Shown: one piece after another, positions 24,988 through 34,038 of the stretch | Layout of the letters: every line of letters starts with the position of its first letter | Position numbering within the stretch: the first letter of the stretch is position 1 | Origin: Micromonospora rubida | GTDB lineage: Bacteria; Actinomycetota; Actinomycetes; Mycobacteriales; Micromonosporaceae | DNA: 64,000 nt | Assembly: GCF_009908295.1 (NCBI RefSeq) | Contig: NZ_JAAALO010000003.1 | Location: 248,001 to 312,000, forward strand | Direction: 5' to 3' | Program-made: the position numbers and the translations under genes | The notes under the pieces: model-generated | Database searches by the model: none | What the model saw: the letters and a program-made list of their open reading frames with translations, nothing else | What the model was told of the DNA's origin: nothing

Positions 24988-25596
24988 TCAGCGGGCTCGG
25001 CGGCGCAGGGCGGCCAGGGCCGGGGCGACGAGCTGGGCGGTGCCGCCGGCCAGCGGCTCGGGCAGCCGGTCCGGGGGGAACCAGCCGAGCGCCTCGGACT
25101 CGTCGCTGACCCGTTCCGTCGCGCCGGCCGGGGCGAAGACCGCGAAACGCACGTCGTGGTGCAGCGAGCCGCCCTGGCAGGCCACCGGGTGGATGTCCAC
25201 GTCGATCGGGACCGGGTCGACGACCAGGCCGGCGATGCCGGACTCCTCGCCCGCCTCGCGCAGCGCGGCCCCGGCCAGCGTCCGGTCGCCGGGCTCGCAG
25301 TGCCCGCCGAGCTGCACCCACCGGTGGAACTTGCCGTGCAGGCAGAGCAGGATCCGCTCGCCGGTGGCGTCGAGGACCAGCGCGCTCGCGGTGATGTGAC
25401 CGGCCCGGTGCTCCCGGCCCAGTGCCGCCGGCCCGTCGGCCAGCAGGTCGAGGGTGCGGTCCCGGGCCCCCCCGGCCGCCGCGCCGGTCGGCGTCCATCC
25501 GGCCAGCAGGGCCGTCGCGTCGGCGTGCAGGGCCGCGTACGCCCCGACGCCCGGGGCACTGTCACGAGAGGATTCCTGCTCCACCGGAGGCGTCAC
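24988..25596 (-). CDS. Nudix hydrolase
   Basis: A 202-residue cytosolic protein with a complete Nudix box, G-x5-E-x7-REAGEESGI, beginning at GGHCEPGDRTLAG near residue 100. The following strand VDIHPV and the late DESEALGWFPPDRLPEP pattern are usual for Nudix pyrophosphatases acting on nucleoside-diphosphate compounds. The substrate is not deducible. The start is the GTG at 25596, with GGAAGGGG just upstream; a further GTG at 25623 adds nine residues. It is convergent with manC and divergent from the ArsR-like regulator. No link to the peptide or F420 genes is visible. Confidence 0.88.
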   Translation of the reverse strand: MTPPVEQESSRDSAPGVGAYAALHADATALLAGWTPTGAAAGGARDRTLDLLADGPAALGREHRAGHITASALVLDATGERILLCLHGKFHRWVQLGGHCEPGDRTLAGAALREAGEESGIAGLVVDPVPIDVDIHPVACQGGSLHHDVRFAVFAPAGATERVSDESEALGWFPPDRLPEPLAGGTAQLVAPALAALRRRAR

Positions 25597-26004
25597 CAGG
25601 GGCCCCTTCCGCACGGCTGGCACGGGGAAACTCTAGACGCGTGCGTCCGCTGCCTACCTTCGCCCCGTGACCCTGCGACCCGTCGAGTTCGGATCGCGCT
25701 CTGGGTCGGCCGGCCGCCCCGGCCTGGCGGGCGGCCGGGGCGGTGGCCGGGTGGCACCCCTGCGGAACAAGGGCCGCAGACCCTCGTGGTGCCGCCCGGC
25801 CGCCGGATCCTCCCCGGCCCCGGTGCCCCGGGCCGACGTCGATCGACGGACCGGCCCGTTGCGGGGCAGACAGAGCATGCCGAAGTCGGGCCCGGGCCGT
25901 CGAGGTTTTTCAGCCCACGCTTAAAAATGGAGATAAATGCCGTCCGGGTACAGTGCGAACGGTCAGCGGGCCCGCTCGCTGTCCACCGGCACGGGAGCGT
26001 TCCA
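25597..26004. other. 408-bp intergenic stretch upstream of the ArsR-like gene
   Basis: No credible gene is present. Most of it is GC-rich without structure. Positions about 25912-25940 are distinctly A/T-rich (GCTTAAAAATGGAGATAAAT), which stands out in this genome and lies about 70-90 bp before the ArsR-like start. It is the likeliest place for the promoter or operator of that regulator, although no clean -35/-10 pair is visible. Confidence 0.5.
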
Positions 26005-27000
26005 ATGCTGAAGATCCACTTTTCCCCCGAGGACATCCTTCGTACCCGGGTCGCCCCGGGTGCGGATCCGCTCTGGGAACTGACCCTCAGCATGCACGTG
26101 CTCCAGGTGCGCCGTCAGGACCCGCTGACCTCAGGCTGGCGTCGCGGCGTCTCCCGGGAGCTGCGCCGGCACGTCGGCAAGGAGCAGCTCCGGCTGCTGT
26201 TCGCGCTGAACCCGGGCTGGGGCTACTTCCCCGACTTCCTCACCCCGCACGACAGCGTCCAGGGCTTGGAGGCGGGGCTGGACGCGGTGCGGAGCACGCC
26301 CGTCCCGCTGCTGCAGCGGGACCTCACCCGGGTGATCGCGGAGAATCCCCTGCCCTCCTCGGCGGCGGCGCTGGCCCGGGGCGAGCCCGAGATGCTGCGC
26401 CACCTCACCGAGTCGATGGAGCAGTACCGGGCGCTGGCGCTCAGCCCGTACTGGTCGCACATCCAGGCCGCGGTGGAGGCGGACCGGACTCGGCGGGCCC
26501 GGTCCCTGCTGAACCAGGGCGTCGAGGGGCTGTTGGCCAGCCTCCGCCCGATGGCCCGGTGGGAGGAGGGGGTGCTGGAGATCCGCGGCTACCCGGACAG
26601 CCGGGAGCTGCACCTGGGCGGCCGGGGCCTGCTGTTGGTGCCGTCGTTCTTCTGCGCCAGCATTCCGGTGGCGCTGCTCGACCCGGCGCTGCCGCCGGTG
26701 CTGGTCTACCCGGTGGACCGGTTGGGCGGGCTGGCCCCCGCCCCCGGCGAGGGCGGCGCGACCGGCAGCGGCCGGGAGGCGCTGGCCGCCCTGCTCGGCC
26801 GGACCCGGGCGGCGGTGCTGGAGGCCACCGGCGAGGGCTGCACCACCGGCGAGGTGGCCCGCCGCCTGCGCATCTCCCCGGCCGCGGCGAGTCAGCACGC
26901 CACCGTGCTGCGCAACGCCGGCCTGCTGGTCAGCCATCGGGACCGCAACACGGTGCTGCACACCCTCACCCCGCTGGGCCGCGCCATCCTCGACGCCTGA
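26005..27000 (+). CDS. ArsR-like winged-helix transcription factor with large N-terminal domain
   Basis: The 331-residue protein has a DNA-binding domain at its C terminus: CTTGEVARRLRISPAAASQH, recognition-helix-like AASQHATVLRNAGLL, and a wing RDRNTVLHTLTPLG, in ArsR style. The first 230 residues form a domain of their own (HFSPEDILRTRVAPGADPLWEL at the N terminus). I recognise that layout as a frequent Streptomyces/Micromonospora regulator type, but I cannot name its ligand. No metal-binding Cys cluster of classical ArsR sensors is seen, so metal sensing is unlikely. The ATG at 26005 fits the conserved start. It is convergent with fbiB; the regulated target is not evident. Confidence 0.8.
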   Translation: MLKIHFSPEDILRTRVAPGADPLWELTLSMHVLQVRRQDPLTSGWRRGVSRELRRHVGKEQLRLLFALNPGWGYFPDFLTPHDSVQGLEAGLDAVRSTPVPLLQRDLTRVIAENPLPSSAAALARGEPEMLRHLTESMEQYRALALSPYWSHIQAAVEADRTRRARSLLNQGVEGLLASLRPMARWEEGVLEIRGYPDSRELHLGGRGLLLVPSFFCASIPVALLDPALPPVLVYPVDRLGGLAPAPGEGGATGSGREALAALLGRTRAAVLEATGEGCTTGEVARRLRISPAAASQHATVLRNAGLLVSHRDRNTVLHTLTPLGRAILDA

Positions 27001-27037
27001 GCGGAACCGCCGCCAGCCGGCGGGCAAGGATCAGGTG

Positions 27038-28123
27038 TCAGAGGGCGAGCGCGGCGCTGGCCGTGCTGCCGGTCGGCGGTGACAGCAGCGCCGACGGAAT
27101 CCCCTCGGCGGCCAGCGCGGTGCGCAGGCGTTGCAGGTCCGCGCCGAAGCGCACCAGGTCCGCGGGGTCCACCGGGGCCGGCAGCTCGCCGAGCACCAGG
27201 GCGGTGGCCCGCTCCGGCCAGCGGGGCACGGCGGCGACCAGCATGGCGCGTACGTCGTCGTCGGTGACGTGGGTGAACACCGCGCCGGGGGCGACCACGC
27301 CGGCCACCGCGGCGATCGCCCGCCGCACGGCGGCCGGGTCGACCGGGGCCTCGCCCGGGCCGTCCGGCAGCACCGCGGCGGCGGCCAGCCCGGCCGCCGT
27401 CGCCTCGGCGGTGCCGAGCGAGAAGAGGTCCAGCTCCGCGTCGCGGACCAGCTCCCGTGCGCCGGGGCCGTCGTCCCGGGCGGCCGTGAGGTACCCGCGG
27501 ACCACCGCGACCGGCACCTGGTCGCACTTTCCCTTGATCAGCTCTCCGGCACCGGCCAGCTCGTCCACCACGGCCATCTCGGTGAGGTGGAGCTCGTTGC
27601 CGTACGGGTCGACCTCGCCCCGGTGGTCGCGGATCGCCGGCATCCCGGCGACCCCGAGCGCCACGTCGGTGAGCCCGTTGCGCCAGGGCCGGCCCATGGT
27701 GTCGCTGACGATCACCGCGACGTCCAGGTCGTAGCGCTCGCGCAGGGCCGCCCGCAGGGCCCGCGCCGAGGCGTCCGGGTCTTTCGGGAGCAGCACCAGC
27801 CGGGTCTTGTCGACGTTCGAGGCGTCGATCCCGGCGGAGGCCATCACGAAGCCGTGATGGGTCTGCACGATCCGGGTCGCCCCCCTGGCGGCCACCACCC
27901 GGGCGGTCTCAGCGGCCAGCACCTCGTCCCGGGCGGCCAGCCGCTCCGGCCCGTCGGCCGGCACGTCCACCAGCCTTCCCTCGGACTTGGAGACGATCTT
28001 GCTGGTGACCACCAGCACGTCGCCGTTGCGCAGCCACGGCGCGGCGGTCGCGATCAGCGCCGCCAGGTCGTCGCCCTCGGTCACGTCGCCGATGCCCAGC
28101 ACCGGCAGAATCTCCAGCCTCAC
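27038..28123 (-). CDS. fbiB: Coenzyme F420-0:L-glutamate ligase with reduced C-terminal domain
   Basis: FbiB adds glutamates to F420-0. The N-terminal ligase domain (residues about 1-245) is intact: LPVLGIGDVTEGDDL, VTSKIVSKSEGR, QTHHGFVMASAGIDASN and VIVSDTMGRPWRNG. In mycobacteria and streptomycetes a FMN nitroreductase-like domain of about 200 residues follows, which reduces dehydro-F420-0. Here only about 110 poorly matching residues remain (ending ALAAEGIPSALL), and the total is 361 instead of about 445. The GTG at 28123 overlaps the fbiA stop (GTGA), so the two are translated together. The ligase call is secure; whether the shortened tail has any reductase activity is doubtful. Confidence 0.9.
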   Translation of the reverse strand: MRLEILPVLGIGDVTEGDDLAALIATAAPWLRNGDVLVVTSKIVSKSEGRLVDVPADGPERLAARDEVLAAETARVVAARGATRIVQTHHGFVMASAGIDASNVDKTRLVLLPKDPDASARALRAALRERYDLDVAVIVSDTMGRPWRNGLTDVALGVAGMPAIRDHRGEVDPYGNELHLTEMAVVDELAGAGELIKGKCDQVPVAVVRGYLTAARDDGPGARELVRDAELDLFSLGTAEATAAGLAAAAVLPDGPGEAPVDPAAVRRAIAAVAGVVAPGAVFTHVTDDDVRAMLVAAVPRWPERATALVLGELPAPVDPADLVRFGADLQRLRTALAAEGIPSALLSPPTGSTASAALAL

Positions 28124-29070
28124 ACCAGCTCCAACGCGGCCCGGACCATCGCCGCCGTCGCCGCCTCGTCCGTCATCAGCAGCGGCACCGCCCGGACCGT
28201 CACGTCCGGCACCACGGTGCCGGCATCCTCGGACGCCACGAGCCAGCCGTCCAGCAGGCCGCCGGAGGACCGGCTCCCGTACAGCCCGCCCACCCCGGCG
28301 GCGCTGCACTCGACGCCCACCACGGCCAGGCAACGGTCGGCCATCCCGCGCACCGCCGCGCCGTCGATGATCGGGGAGACGCCGACGACCGGGGCCGGCC
28401 CGTCCGTGACCGCCTCCCGCAGCCCCGGCACGGCCAGCACCGGGGCGACGCTCACCACCGGGTTGCTCGGCGCGACCAGCACCACGTCGGCCGAGGCGAT
28501 CGCGTCCAGCACGCCGGGCGCGGGCTTCGCGGTCTCCGCGCCGACGAAGACGAACCGGTGGGTCGGGACGTCCGCCCGGTGCCGTACCCACCACTCCTGG
28601 AAGTGGATCGCCCGCTGGCCACCGGCGGGATCGTCCACCACGACGTGCGTCTCCAGCCGGTCGTCGGTCGCCGGCAGCAGGCGTACGCCGGGCTGCCAGC
28701 GGGTGGCCAGCGCCTCGGTGACCGCCGACAGCGGGTACCCGCCGGTCAGCATGGTGGTGCGGACGAGGTGGGTGGCGATGTCCTTGTCGCCGAGCCCGAA
28801 CCAGGCCGGCTCCGCCCCATACGCGGCCAGCTCCGATTTCACCGTCCAGGTCTCGCCGACCCGCCCCCAGCCCCGCTCGGGATCGGCGCCGCCGCCGAGC
28901 GTGTACATGACGCTGTCCAGGTCGGGGCAGACCTTCAGCCCGTGCAGGTAGAGGTCGTCGCCGACGTTGACCACGGCGGTCACCTCGGCCCCCACCTCGC
29001 GGGCATAGGCCCGGGCGCCGAGCAGGAACCGGGCGCCCCCGATGCCGCCGGCCAGTACGACGATGCGCAT
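28120..29070 (-). CDS. fbiA: 2-phospho-L-lactate (or phosphoenolpyruvate) transferase of F420 synthesis
   Basis: CofD/FbiA joins the phospholactyl or enolpyruvyl unit to FO, giving (dehydro-)F420-0. The 316-residue length and motifs fit: VVLAGGIGGARFLLGA at the N terminus, VVNVGDDLYLHGLKVCPDLD, GWFGLGDKD-like AWFGLGDKDIATHL, SNPVVSVAPVLAVPG and SPIIDGAAVRG. I choose ATG 29070 because GGAAGG lies 9 nt before it; the ATG three codons upstream has none at usable distance. It is the first gene of the fbiAB pair and is divergent from a Pro/Gln-rich membrane protein. Together with fbiC nearby the window carries most of the F420 pathway. Confidence 0.94.
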   Translation of the reverse strand: MRIVVLAGGIGGARFLLGARAYAREVGAEVTAVVNVGDDLYLHGLKVCPDLDSVMYTLGGGADPERGWGRVGETWTVKSELAAYGAEPAWFGLGDKDIATHLVRTTMLTGGYPLSAVTEALATRWQPGVRLLPATDDRLETHVVVDDPAGGQRAIHFQEWWVRHRADVPTHRFVFVGAETAKPAPGVLDAIASADVVLVAPSNPVVSVAPVLAVPGLREAVTDGPAPVVGVSPIIDGAAVRGMADRCLAVVGVECSAAGVGGLYGSRSSGGLLDGWLVASEDAGTVVPDVTVRAVPLLMTDEAATAAMVRAALELV

Positions 29071-29170
29071 GGCGTCCATCCTTCCCCACGCCCCGCCCCG
29101 GCGGCGCCGGTGCTCGGGGAGACTAGGCTCACGTCGGCAACTGTCCGTTACCGCCTCCGAGGGGGAGTTC

Positions 29171-30199
29171 GTGACCAGCCCCGCCGAGCCCGCGTCTGGT
29201 GACGCGGCGCCCGCGTCCCACCCCGCCACCCCGGCTCGCCAACTCACCGATCCGCTACGCGAGCTGATCGCCTTCGTCCTGCTCGGCGCGAACACCGTGC
29301 TGCTCTTCGTCGGCGTCATCCAGTTGCTCGCCCCGACCGACTACAGCACCTTCTACAGCCGGGCGGGCAGCAGCTTCTTCTCGTTCGCCGGGCTGGAAGC
29401 GACCGTGCTGCCGGTGCTGGCAGTGCTGCTCGCCACGCACGTCGCCCCGGTGGCGCCCCGGGCCAAGCTGATCACCCAGGTGGCGTTGGGCCAGTACGCC
29501 TTCGGCGCCCTGCTCGGTGCGCTCACCCTGCTGATCTGGACGGTGGACCGGCTGGCCAAGGCGGAGGTGCTCGACGCGTTCCTCGGCCTGCTCACCCGGA
29601 TCGCCTGGCTGGCGATCTTCGCGACCGCCGCGTACGTCGTGGTCCGGATCTGGCGTGCCCACTACTTCACCCCGAAGCCCAAGCCGGCCCCGGGCATGTA
29701 CGGGCAGCCGCAGCCCGGCTGGCCGCAGCAGCAGGGCCAGCCCGGCCCGCAGGGCGGCTGGGCCCCCCAGGCGCAGCAGGGCGGTTGGCCCGCCCCCGGC
29801 CAGCAGGCCGGCTACCCGGCCCCGAACCAGCCCGGCGGCCAGTTCGGCCAGCCCGGTCAGCCCGGTCCGGCAGCCGGCCAGTACGGCCAGTCCGGCCAGC
29901 AGACCCCGCCGTTCGCGCCGGCCCCGCAGTACTCGGCCCCGCCGTTCACTCCGCCGCAGTCGGCCCCGCCGTTCCCGGCCCCGGCCCCGCAGTCGGCGCC
30001 GCCGTACTCGGCCCCGCCGTTCACCCCGCCGCAGTCGGCACCGCCGTTCCCCGCAACGCAGCCCGCGCCGCCGTTCGGCCAGCCGCCGTCGGCCGAACCG
30101 ACCCAGGCCATCCCGCGTCAGCCCACCGAGCCGGGCACGCCCGGCGGGCAGCAGGACTCCGACAGCGACCGCACCCAGCGCTTCCACCGCGAGGACTGA
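29171..30199 (+). CDS. Membrane protein with Pro/Gln-rich repetitive C-terminal tail
   Basis: The 342-residue protein has four hydrophobic helices within residues about 30-165 (LIAFVLLGANTVLLFVGVI and others). It then has a long cytosolic tail with little sequence complexity. The tail is rich in Gly-Gln-Pro (MYGQPQPGWPQQQGQ) and later in repeats of the type SAPPFTPPQSAPPFPA, the DNA showing the matching near-repeats at 29935-30070. It ends with TQRFHRED. Such disordered Pro-rich tails are common on actinobacterial division or secretion membrane proteins, but no specific family is assigned. The GTG at 29171 follows GAGGGGGAG. It is divergent from fbiA and lies 165 bp upstream of fbiC; a role in F420 synthesis is not implied. 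Confidence 0.8.
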   Translation: MTSPAEPASGDAAPASHPATPARQLTDPLRELIAFVLLGANTVLLFVGVIQLLAPTDYSTFYSRAGSSFFSFAGLEATVLPVLAVLLATHVAPVAPRAKLITQVALGQYAFGALLGALTLLIWTVDRLAKAEVLDAFLGLLTRIAWLAIFATAAYVVVRIWRAHYFTPKPKPAPGMYGQPQPGWPQQQGQPGPQGGWAPQAQQGGWPAPGQQAGYPAPNQPGGQFGQPGQPGPAAGQYGQSGQQTPPFAPAPQYSAPPFTPPQSAPPFPAPAPQSAPPYSAPPFTPPQSAPPFPATQPAPPFGQPPSAEPTQAIPRQPTEPGTPGGQQDSDSDRTQRFHRED

Positions 30200-30364
30200 C
30201 CGCCGCCGCACTTCGGGCGCATCTGCCGTCACTGCGACAACAGATGCGCCCGAAGGCCCGGGTGGCGTGGGGCTTCGCGTGCCGCCGGGGCCGGTTTCCT
30301 CCGCCGCGCAGAGTGGGCGCGGGCGCGGTAGAGACGCGTGCGAACCAGCGCATAGGCTGGGTGG

Positions 30365-32965
30365 ATGGTTGATCGCACCGAGCCCCGCCCCACCGCGGCC
30401 AGCATCGAACGCGCGCTGCGTCGGGCCGGGTCCGGGCTCGCGCTGGACGTCGACGAGGCCGCCGCCCTGCTCGCCGCCCGGGGCCCGGCCCTGGACGAAC
30501 TGCTCCGCGTCGCCGGTGACATCCGCGACGCCGGCCTGCGCGAGGCCGGCCGCCCAGGCGTGGTCACCTTCTCCAAGAAGGTCTTCATCCCGCTGACCCG
30601 GCTGTGCCGGGACCGCTGCCACTACTGCACCTTCGCCACCGTCCCGCACCGGCTGCCGGCCGCGTTCCTCGACCGGGACGAGGTGCTGGCCATCGCCCGT
30701 GAGGGCGCCGCCCAGGGCTGCAAGGAGGCGCTGTTCACCCTCGGCGACCGGCCGGAGGAGCGCTGGCCGGCGGCCCGGGAGTGGCTGGACGAGCGGGGGT
30801 ACGACTCCACCCTCGACTACCTGCGCGCCTGCGCGGTGGCGGTGCTGGAGGAGACCGGCCTGCTGCCGCACCTCAATCCGGGCGTGCTCTCCTGGTCGGA
30901 GTTGCAGCGACTCAAGCCGGTCGCGCCGAGCATGGGGATGATGCTGGAGACCACGGCCACCCGGCTCTGGTCGGAGCCGGGCGGCCCGCACTTCGGCTCG
31001 CCCGACAAGGAGCCGGCCGTCCGGCTGCGGGTGCTCGACGACGCAGGACGGGTCGGCGTGCCGTTCACCACCGGCATCCTGATCGGCATCGGCGAGACCC
31101 CGGCGGAGCGGGTGGACGCGATCTTCGCGATCCGCCGCGCCCAGCGCGGGTACGGCCACCTCCAGGAGGTGATCGTGCAGAACTTCCGCGCCAAGCCGGA
31201 CACGGCGATGCGCGGCATGCCCGACGCCGAGCTGCTTGACCTGGCCGCCACGGTGGCGGTGGCCCGGGTGCTGCTCGGGCCGAAGGCCCGCATCCAGGCC
31301 CCGCCGAATCTCATCGCGGGCGAGTACGACCTGCTGCTGCGCGCCGGCATCGACGACTGGGGCGGCGTCTCGCCGGTCACCCCGGACCACGTCAACCCGG
31401 AGCGCCCCTGGCCGCAGCTCGACGAGTTGGCCCGGCACACCGCGCAGGCCGGCTTCACGCTGCGCGAGCGGCTGACGATCTACCCCGAGTACGTCCGGGC
31501 CGGCGACCCGTGGCTGGACCCGCGCCTGCTGCCGCACGTGTCGGCGCTGGCCGATCCGGCGACCGGGCTCGCGGTCGAGGCGGCCCGCCCGGTGGGCCTT
31601 CCCTGGCAGGAGCCGGAGGAGGTCTTCGGCGGCGGCCGGACCGACCTGCACGCCACCATCGACACCACCGGCCGCACCGACGACCGGCGCGGCGACTTCG
31701 ACAGCGTCTACGGGGACTGGTCGGAGGTCGCCCTCCAGGCCGACGCCAGCCTCGCGGGGGCGGCCCGGCCCCAGCCCGCTCTCGCCGGGGCGGCCCAGTC
31801 CGACGCGGGCCCCGGTGCGCCCGGCGTGGCTGCGGGGGCGTCCGCCGGCTCGGGCGACGCCGACCTGCGTACCGGGCTGCGGTTGGCCGCCGACGACCCG
31901 GCGGCGCTGCTCGACCCCCGGCACGCCGACGCGGCCCTGGCGCTGTTTGCCGCCGACGGCCCGGCGCTGGACCGACTCTGCCGGCTCGCCGACGACGTGC
32001 GCCGTGACGCCGTCGGCGACGACGTCACCTACGTCGTCAACCGCAACATCAACTTCAGCAACGTCTGCTACGTCGGCTGCCGGTTCTGCGCCTTCGCCCA
32101 GCGCGAACGTGACGCCGACGCGTACCGGCTCTCCGCCGGCCAGGTCGCCGACCGGGCCGAGGAGGCGTGGGCCGGCGGGGCCACCGAGGTCTGCCTCCAG
32201 GGCGGCATCGACCCCAAGCTGCCGGTCACCGGGTACGCGGATTTGATCCGGGCAATCAAGGCCCGGGTGCCGGGGATGCACGTGCACGCGTTCTCCCCGA
32301 TGGAGATCGTCACGGCGGCGGCGAAGGCCGGTGTGCCGGTGAAGGAGTGGCTGACCGGGCTGCGCGAGGCCGGCCTGGACACCATTCCGGGCACCGCCGC
32401 GGAGATCCTCGACGACGAGGTGCGGTGGGTGCTCACCAAGGGCAAGCTGCCGGCCGCCGCCTGGGTCGACGTGGTCAGCACGGCGCACGAGCTGGGAATC
32501 CGGTCCAGCTCCACCATGATGTACGGCCACGTCGACCACCCCGGGCAGTGGCTGGCCCACTTCCGGGTGCTGGCCGGCGTGCAGGACCGCACCGGCGGGT
32601 TCACCGAGTTCGTGGCGCTGCCGTTCGTGCACACCAACGCCCCGATCTACCTCGCCGGGATCGCCCGTCCCGGGCCGACCTGGCGGGAGAACCGGGTGGT
32701 GCACGCGATGTCCCGGCTGCTGCTGCACGGCCGGATCGCCAACATCCAGTGCTCCTGGGTGAAGCTCGGAGACGAGGGCACGGTGGCGATGCTCAACGGG
32801 GGCTGCAATGACCTGGGTGGCACCCTGATGGAGGAGACGATCTCCCGGATGGCGGGCTCGGGCAACGGCTCCGCGCGCACCGAGGAGCAGTTGCGGGGCA
32901 TCGCCGAGGCGGCCGGGCGGCCGGCCCGCAAGCGGACGACCGCGTACGGCCACGCGCGGCCGTAG
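30365..32965 (+). CDS. fbiC: FO synthase (fused CofG-CofH radical SAM enzyme)
   Basis: FbiC makes the deazaflavin FO from tyrosine and 5-amino-6-ribitylamino-uracil. The 866-residue protein has two radical SAM halves, each with the C-x3-C-x2-C cluster motif: CRDRCHYC at residues 81-88 (CofG) and CYVGCRFC at residues 568-575 (CofH). An acidic Ala/Gly linker near residues 460-500 separates them. Other marks are [11 protein letters not shown] and [15 protein letters not shown] PNLIAGEYD in the first half and [13 protein letters not shown] and HAFSPMEI in the second. Length and order are typical of actinobacterial FbiC. It begins at ATG 30365 and is followed by a strong hairpin at 33022-33044. 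No frameshift or domain loss is seen. Confidence 0.96.
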   Translation: MVDRTEPRPTAASIERALRRAGSGLALDVDEAAALLAARGPALDELLRVAGDIRDAGLREAGRPGVVTFSKKVFIPLTRLCRDRCHYCTFATVPHRLPAAFLDRDEVLAIAREGAAQGCKEALFTLGDRPEERWPAAREWLDERGYDSTLDYLRACAVAVLEETGLLPHLNPGVLSWSELQRLKPVAPSMGMMLETTATRLWSEPGGPHFGSPDKEPAVRLRVLDDAGRVGVPFTTGILIGIGETPAERVDAIFAIRRAQRGYGHLQEVIVQNFRAKPDTAMRGMPDAELLDLAATVAVARVLLGPKARIQAPPNLIAGEYDLLLRAGIDDWGGVSPVTPDHVNPERPWPQLDELARHTAQAGFTLRERLTIYPEYVRAGDPWLDPRLLPHVSALADPATGLAVEAARPVGLPWQEPEEVFGGGRTDLHATIDTTGRTDDRRGDFDSVYGDWSEVALQADASLAGAARPQPALAGAAQSDAGPGAPGVAAGASAGSGDADLRTGLRLAADDPAALLDPRHADAALALFAADGPALDRLCRLADDVRRDAVGDDVTYVVNRNINFSNVCYVGCRFCAFAQRERDADAYRLSAGQVADRAEEAWAGGATEVCLQGGIDPKLPVTGYADLIRAIKARVPGMHVHAFSPMEIVTAAAKAGVPVKEWLTGLREAGLDTIPGTAAEILDDEVRWVLTKGKLPAAAWVDVVSTAHELGIRSSSTMMYGHVDHPGQWLAHFRVLAGVQDRTGGFTEFVALPFVHTNAPIYLAGIARPGPTWRENRVVHAMSRLLLHGRIANIQCSWVKLGDEGTVAMLNGGCNDLGGTLMEETISRMAGSGNGSARTEEQLRGIAEAAGRPARKRTTAYGHARP

Positions 32966-33021
32966 CGTCGAGCCTCGCGGCGCCGGTGAAGGTGACGCCA
33001 GCGACCGGCCGGGCTGGTCAG

Positions 33022-33044
33022 GGCCTCTCCGCGCGGGAGAGGCC
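33022..33044 (+). terminator. Hairpin downstream of fbiC
   Basis: GGCCTCTCC and GGAGAGGCC form a perfect 9-bp stem around a 5-nt loop, 57 bp after the fbiC stop. A GC-rich hairpin without a T-run is the usual actinomycete terminator form. Confidence 0.6.
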
Positions 33045-33308
33045 GGGCGGGGCGGTGCCCTCCACAGTGCCGGTCGCCCCCGTCCCGCAGGCGGGCGTCT
33101 ATACCGCCTGATGGGACGCGGTGGACCCGTCGGTCCGGTGATCGTCTCAGGTGGAGCGGTGGCCGAATGGTCCTGCGCGAACAGGGAACTATCGGCCCTT
33201 CGCTGATCCTCCGATCAGGTTCGGCCGCCGCGCCAGGCCCACGATGTGGACGGGGCCTGGTTGGCGGTCTCCGCTCGACGGGCGATCGCGGCCGAGTCGC
33301 GTTAACCT

Positions 33309-33343
33309 GTGCCCCACCAAGATCAGCATTGTGGGTGGGGCAC
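33309..33343. other. Long-stem hairpin in whiB upstream region
   Basis: GTGCCCCACC and GGTGGGGCAC form a perfect 10-bp inverted repeat around a 15-nt loop. It lies about 340 bp before the whiB start and about 265 bp after the fbiC terminator, so it does not obviously end a message. It could be a terminator of an antisense transcript, part of a small RNA, or an operator. Confidence 0.4.
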
Positions 33344-33533
33344 CTCGTCGGGGCTGCCGTCGGCGCGTCCGATGGCGTCGGTTGGTGGACCGCCACGGCA
33401 GAAAACTCGGGCAACTCGCCGAGGAGGGCGTTACTCGTCCGGGGTCTGAATCGATAGGGCAGGTTGCGAGGCTGGGCGGCCGGAGCGGTCGCCTGTGGCG
33501 TGTCGGGAGGGCGACTCCATTATCAAGTCCGGC

Positions 33534-33563
33534 TTGACGGCGCACGCATTACACGCGTGTAAT
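33534..33563 (+). promoter_or_regulatory. Probable whiB promoter with 16-bp palindrome over the -10
   Basis: TTGACG at 33534-33539 and TGTAAT at 33558-33563 are spaced by 18 bp, a plausible sigma-70-type (HrdB) promoter. The perfect palindrome ATTACACGCGTGTAAT (33548-33563) covers the -10, which is where a repressor would bind. The transcript leader would be about 110 nt. Confidence 0.5.
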
Positions 33564-33680
33564 TTGAATGGGGTTGTTCGCGCGGAACGCAACAAATCGG
33601 AACCGTACGGACAAGCACGCCTTCCGTGTGGGGGGTTGCAGCGGCGACGACGCCGGTGCGCGACAAGGAGGCATCTTTAG

Positions 33681-33938
33681 ATGGACGGCCAGCTTGAGGT
33701 GGCCGACCTGCTCGGAAACGCGCCGGAGTGGCAGGAGCAGGCACTCTGCTCCCAGACCGATCCGGAGGCGTTCTTCCCCGAGAAGGGCGGCTCGACCCGC
33801 GAGGCGAAGCGAATCTGCTCGCGTTGCGAGGTCAAGACCGAATGCCTGGAATACGCTCTCGGCCACGACGAGCGGTTCGGGATCTGGGGTGGGCTCTCGG
33901 AACGGGAGCGGCGCAAGCTCAAGCGGCGGGCCGCCTGA
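33681..33938 (+). CDS. whiB: WhiB-family iron-sulfur regulator, WhiB2/WhmD type
   Basis: The 85-residue protein has the four Wbl cysteines (Cys23, Cys46, Cys49, Cys55; C-x22-C-x2-C-x5-C) that bind a 4Fe-4S cluster, the FGIWGGLSERER turn and a basic C terminus (KLKRRAA). The stretch DPEAFFPEKGGSTREAKRIC is characteristic of the Streptomyces WhiB / mycobacterial WhiB2 (WhmD) group, which acts in septation and sporulation with the partner WhiA. A clear AAGGAGG precedes the ATG. Position beside fbi genes, a degenerate zincin and DUF3499 matches the mycobacterial whiB2 neighbourhood and supports orthology. It is probably controlled through the palindromic promoter upstream. Confidence 0.93.
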   Translation: MDGQLEVADLLGNAPEWQEQALCSQTDPEAFFPEKGGSTREAKRICSRCEVKTECLEYALGHDERFGIWGGLSERERRKLKRRAA

Positions 33939-34038
33939 GCGTTGCCGGGCCGAGGCGGTGGGGGCCGCCCGGCTCAGGCAGTCGGCCCGGGGCGATGCGG
34001 GCCGCCCGACGAGGCCCACGGCCCGGCGTCGGGTGGGC

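Larger units (their letters stand above)
32966..33680. other. 715-bp gene-free stretch between fbiC and whiB
   Basis: No credible coding frame. It holds the fbiC terminator, a 10-bp inverted repeat at 33309-33343, and the whiB promoter with a 16-bp palindrome at 33534-33563. The promoter-proximal 150 bp are noticeably less GC-rich than the rest. The length of the untranslated region suggests extensive control of the whiB gene. Confidence 0.6.

Noticed and set aside
29255..32953. Long minus-strand frame opposite fbiC
   Set aside because: A GC-bias shadow; fbiC with both radical SAM clusters occupies this DNA.
33154..33190. Sequence resembling the 5' half of a tRNA (GGAGCGGTGGCCGAATGGTC)
   Set aside because: No anticodon arm, T-arm (GGTTCAA) or matching acceptor strand follows, so it is not a tRNA.
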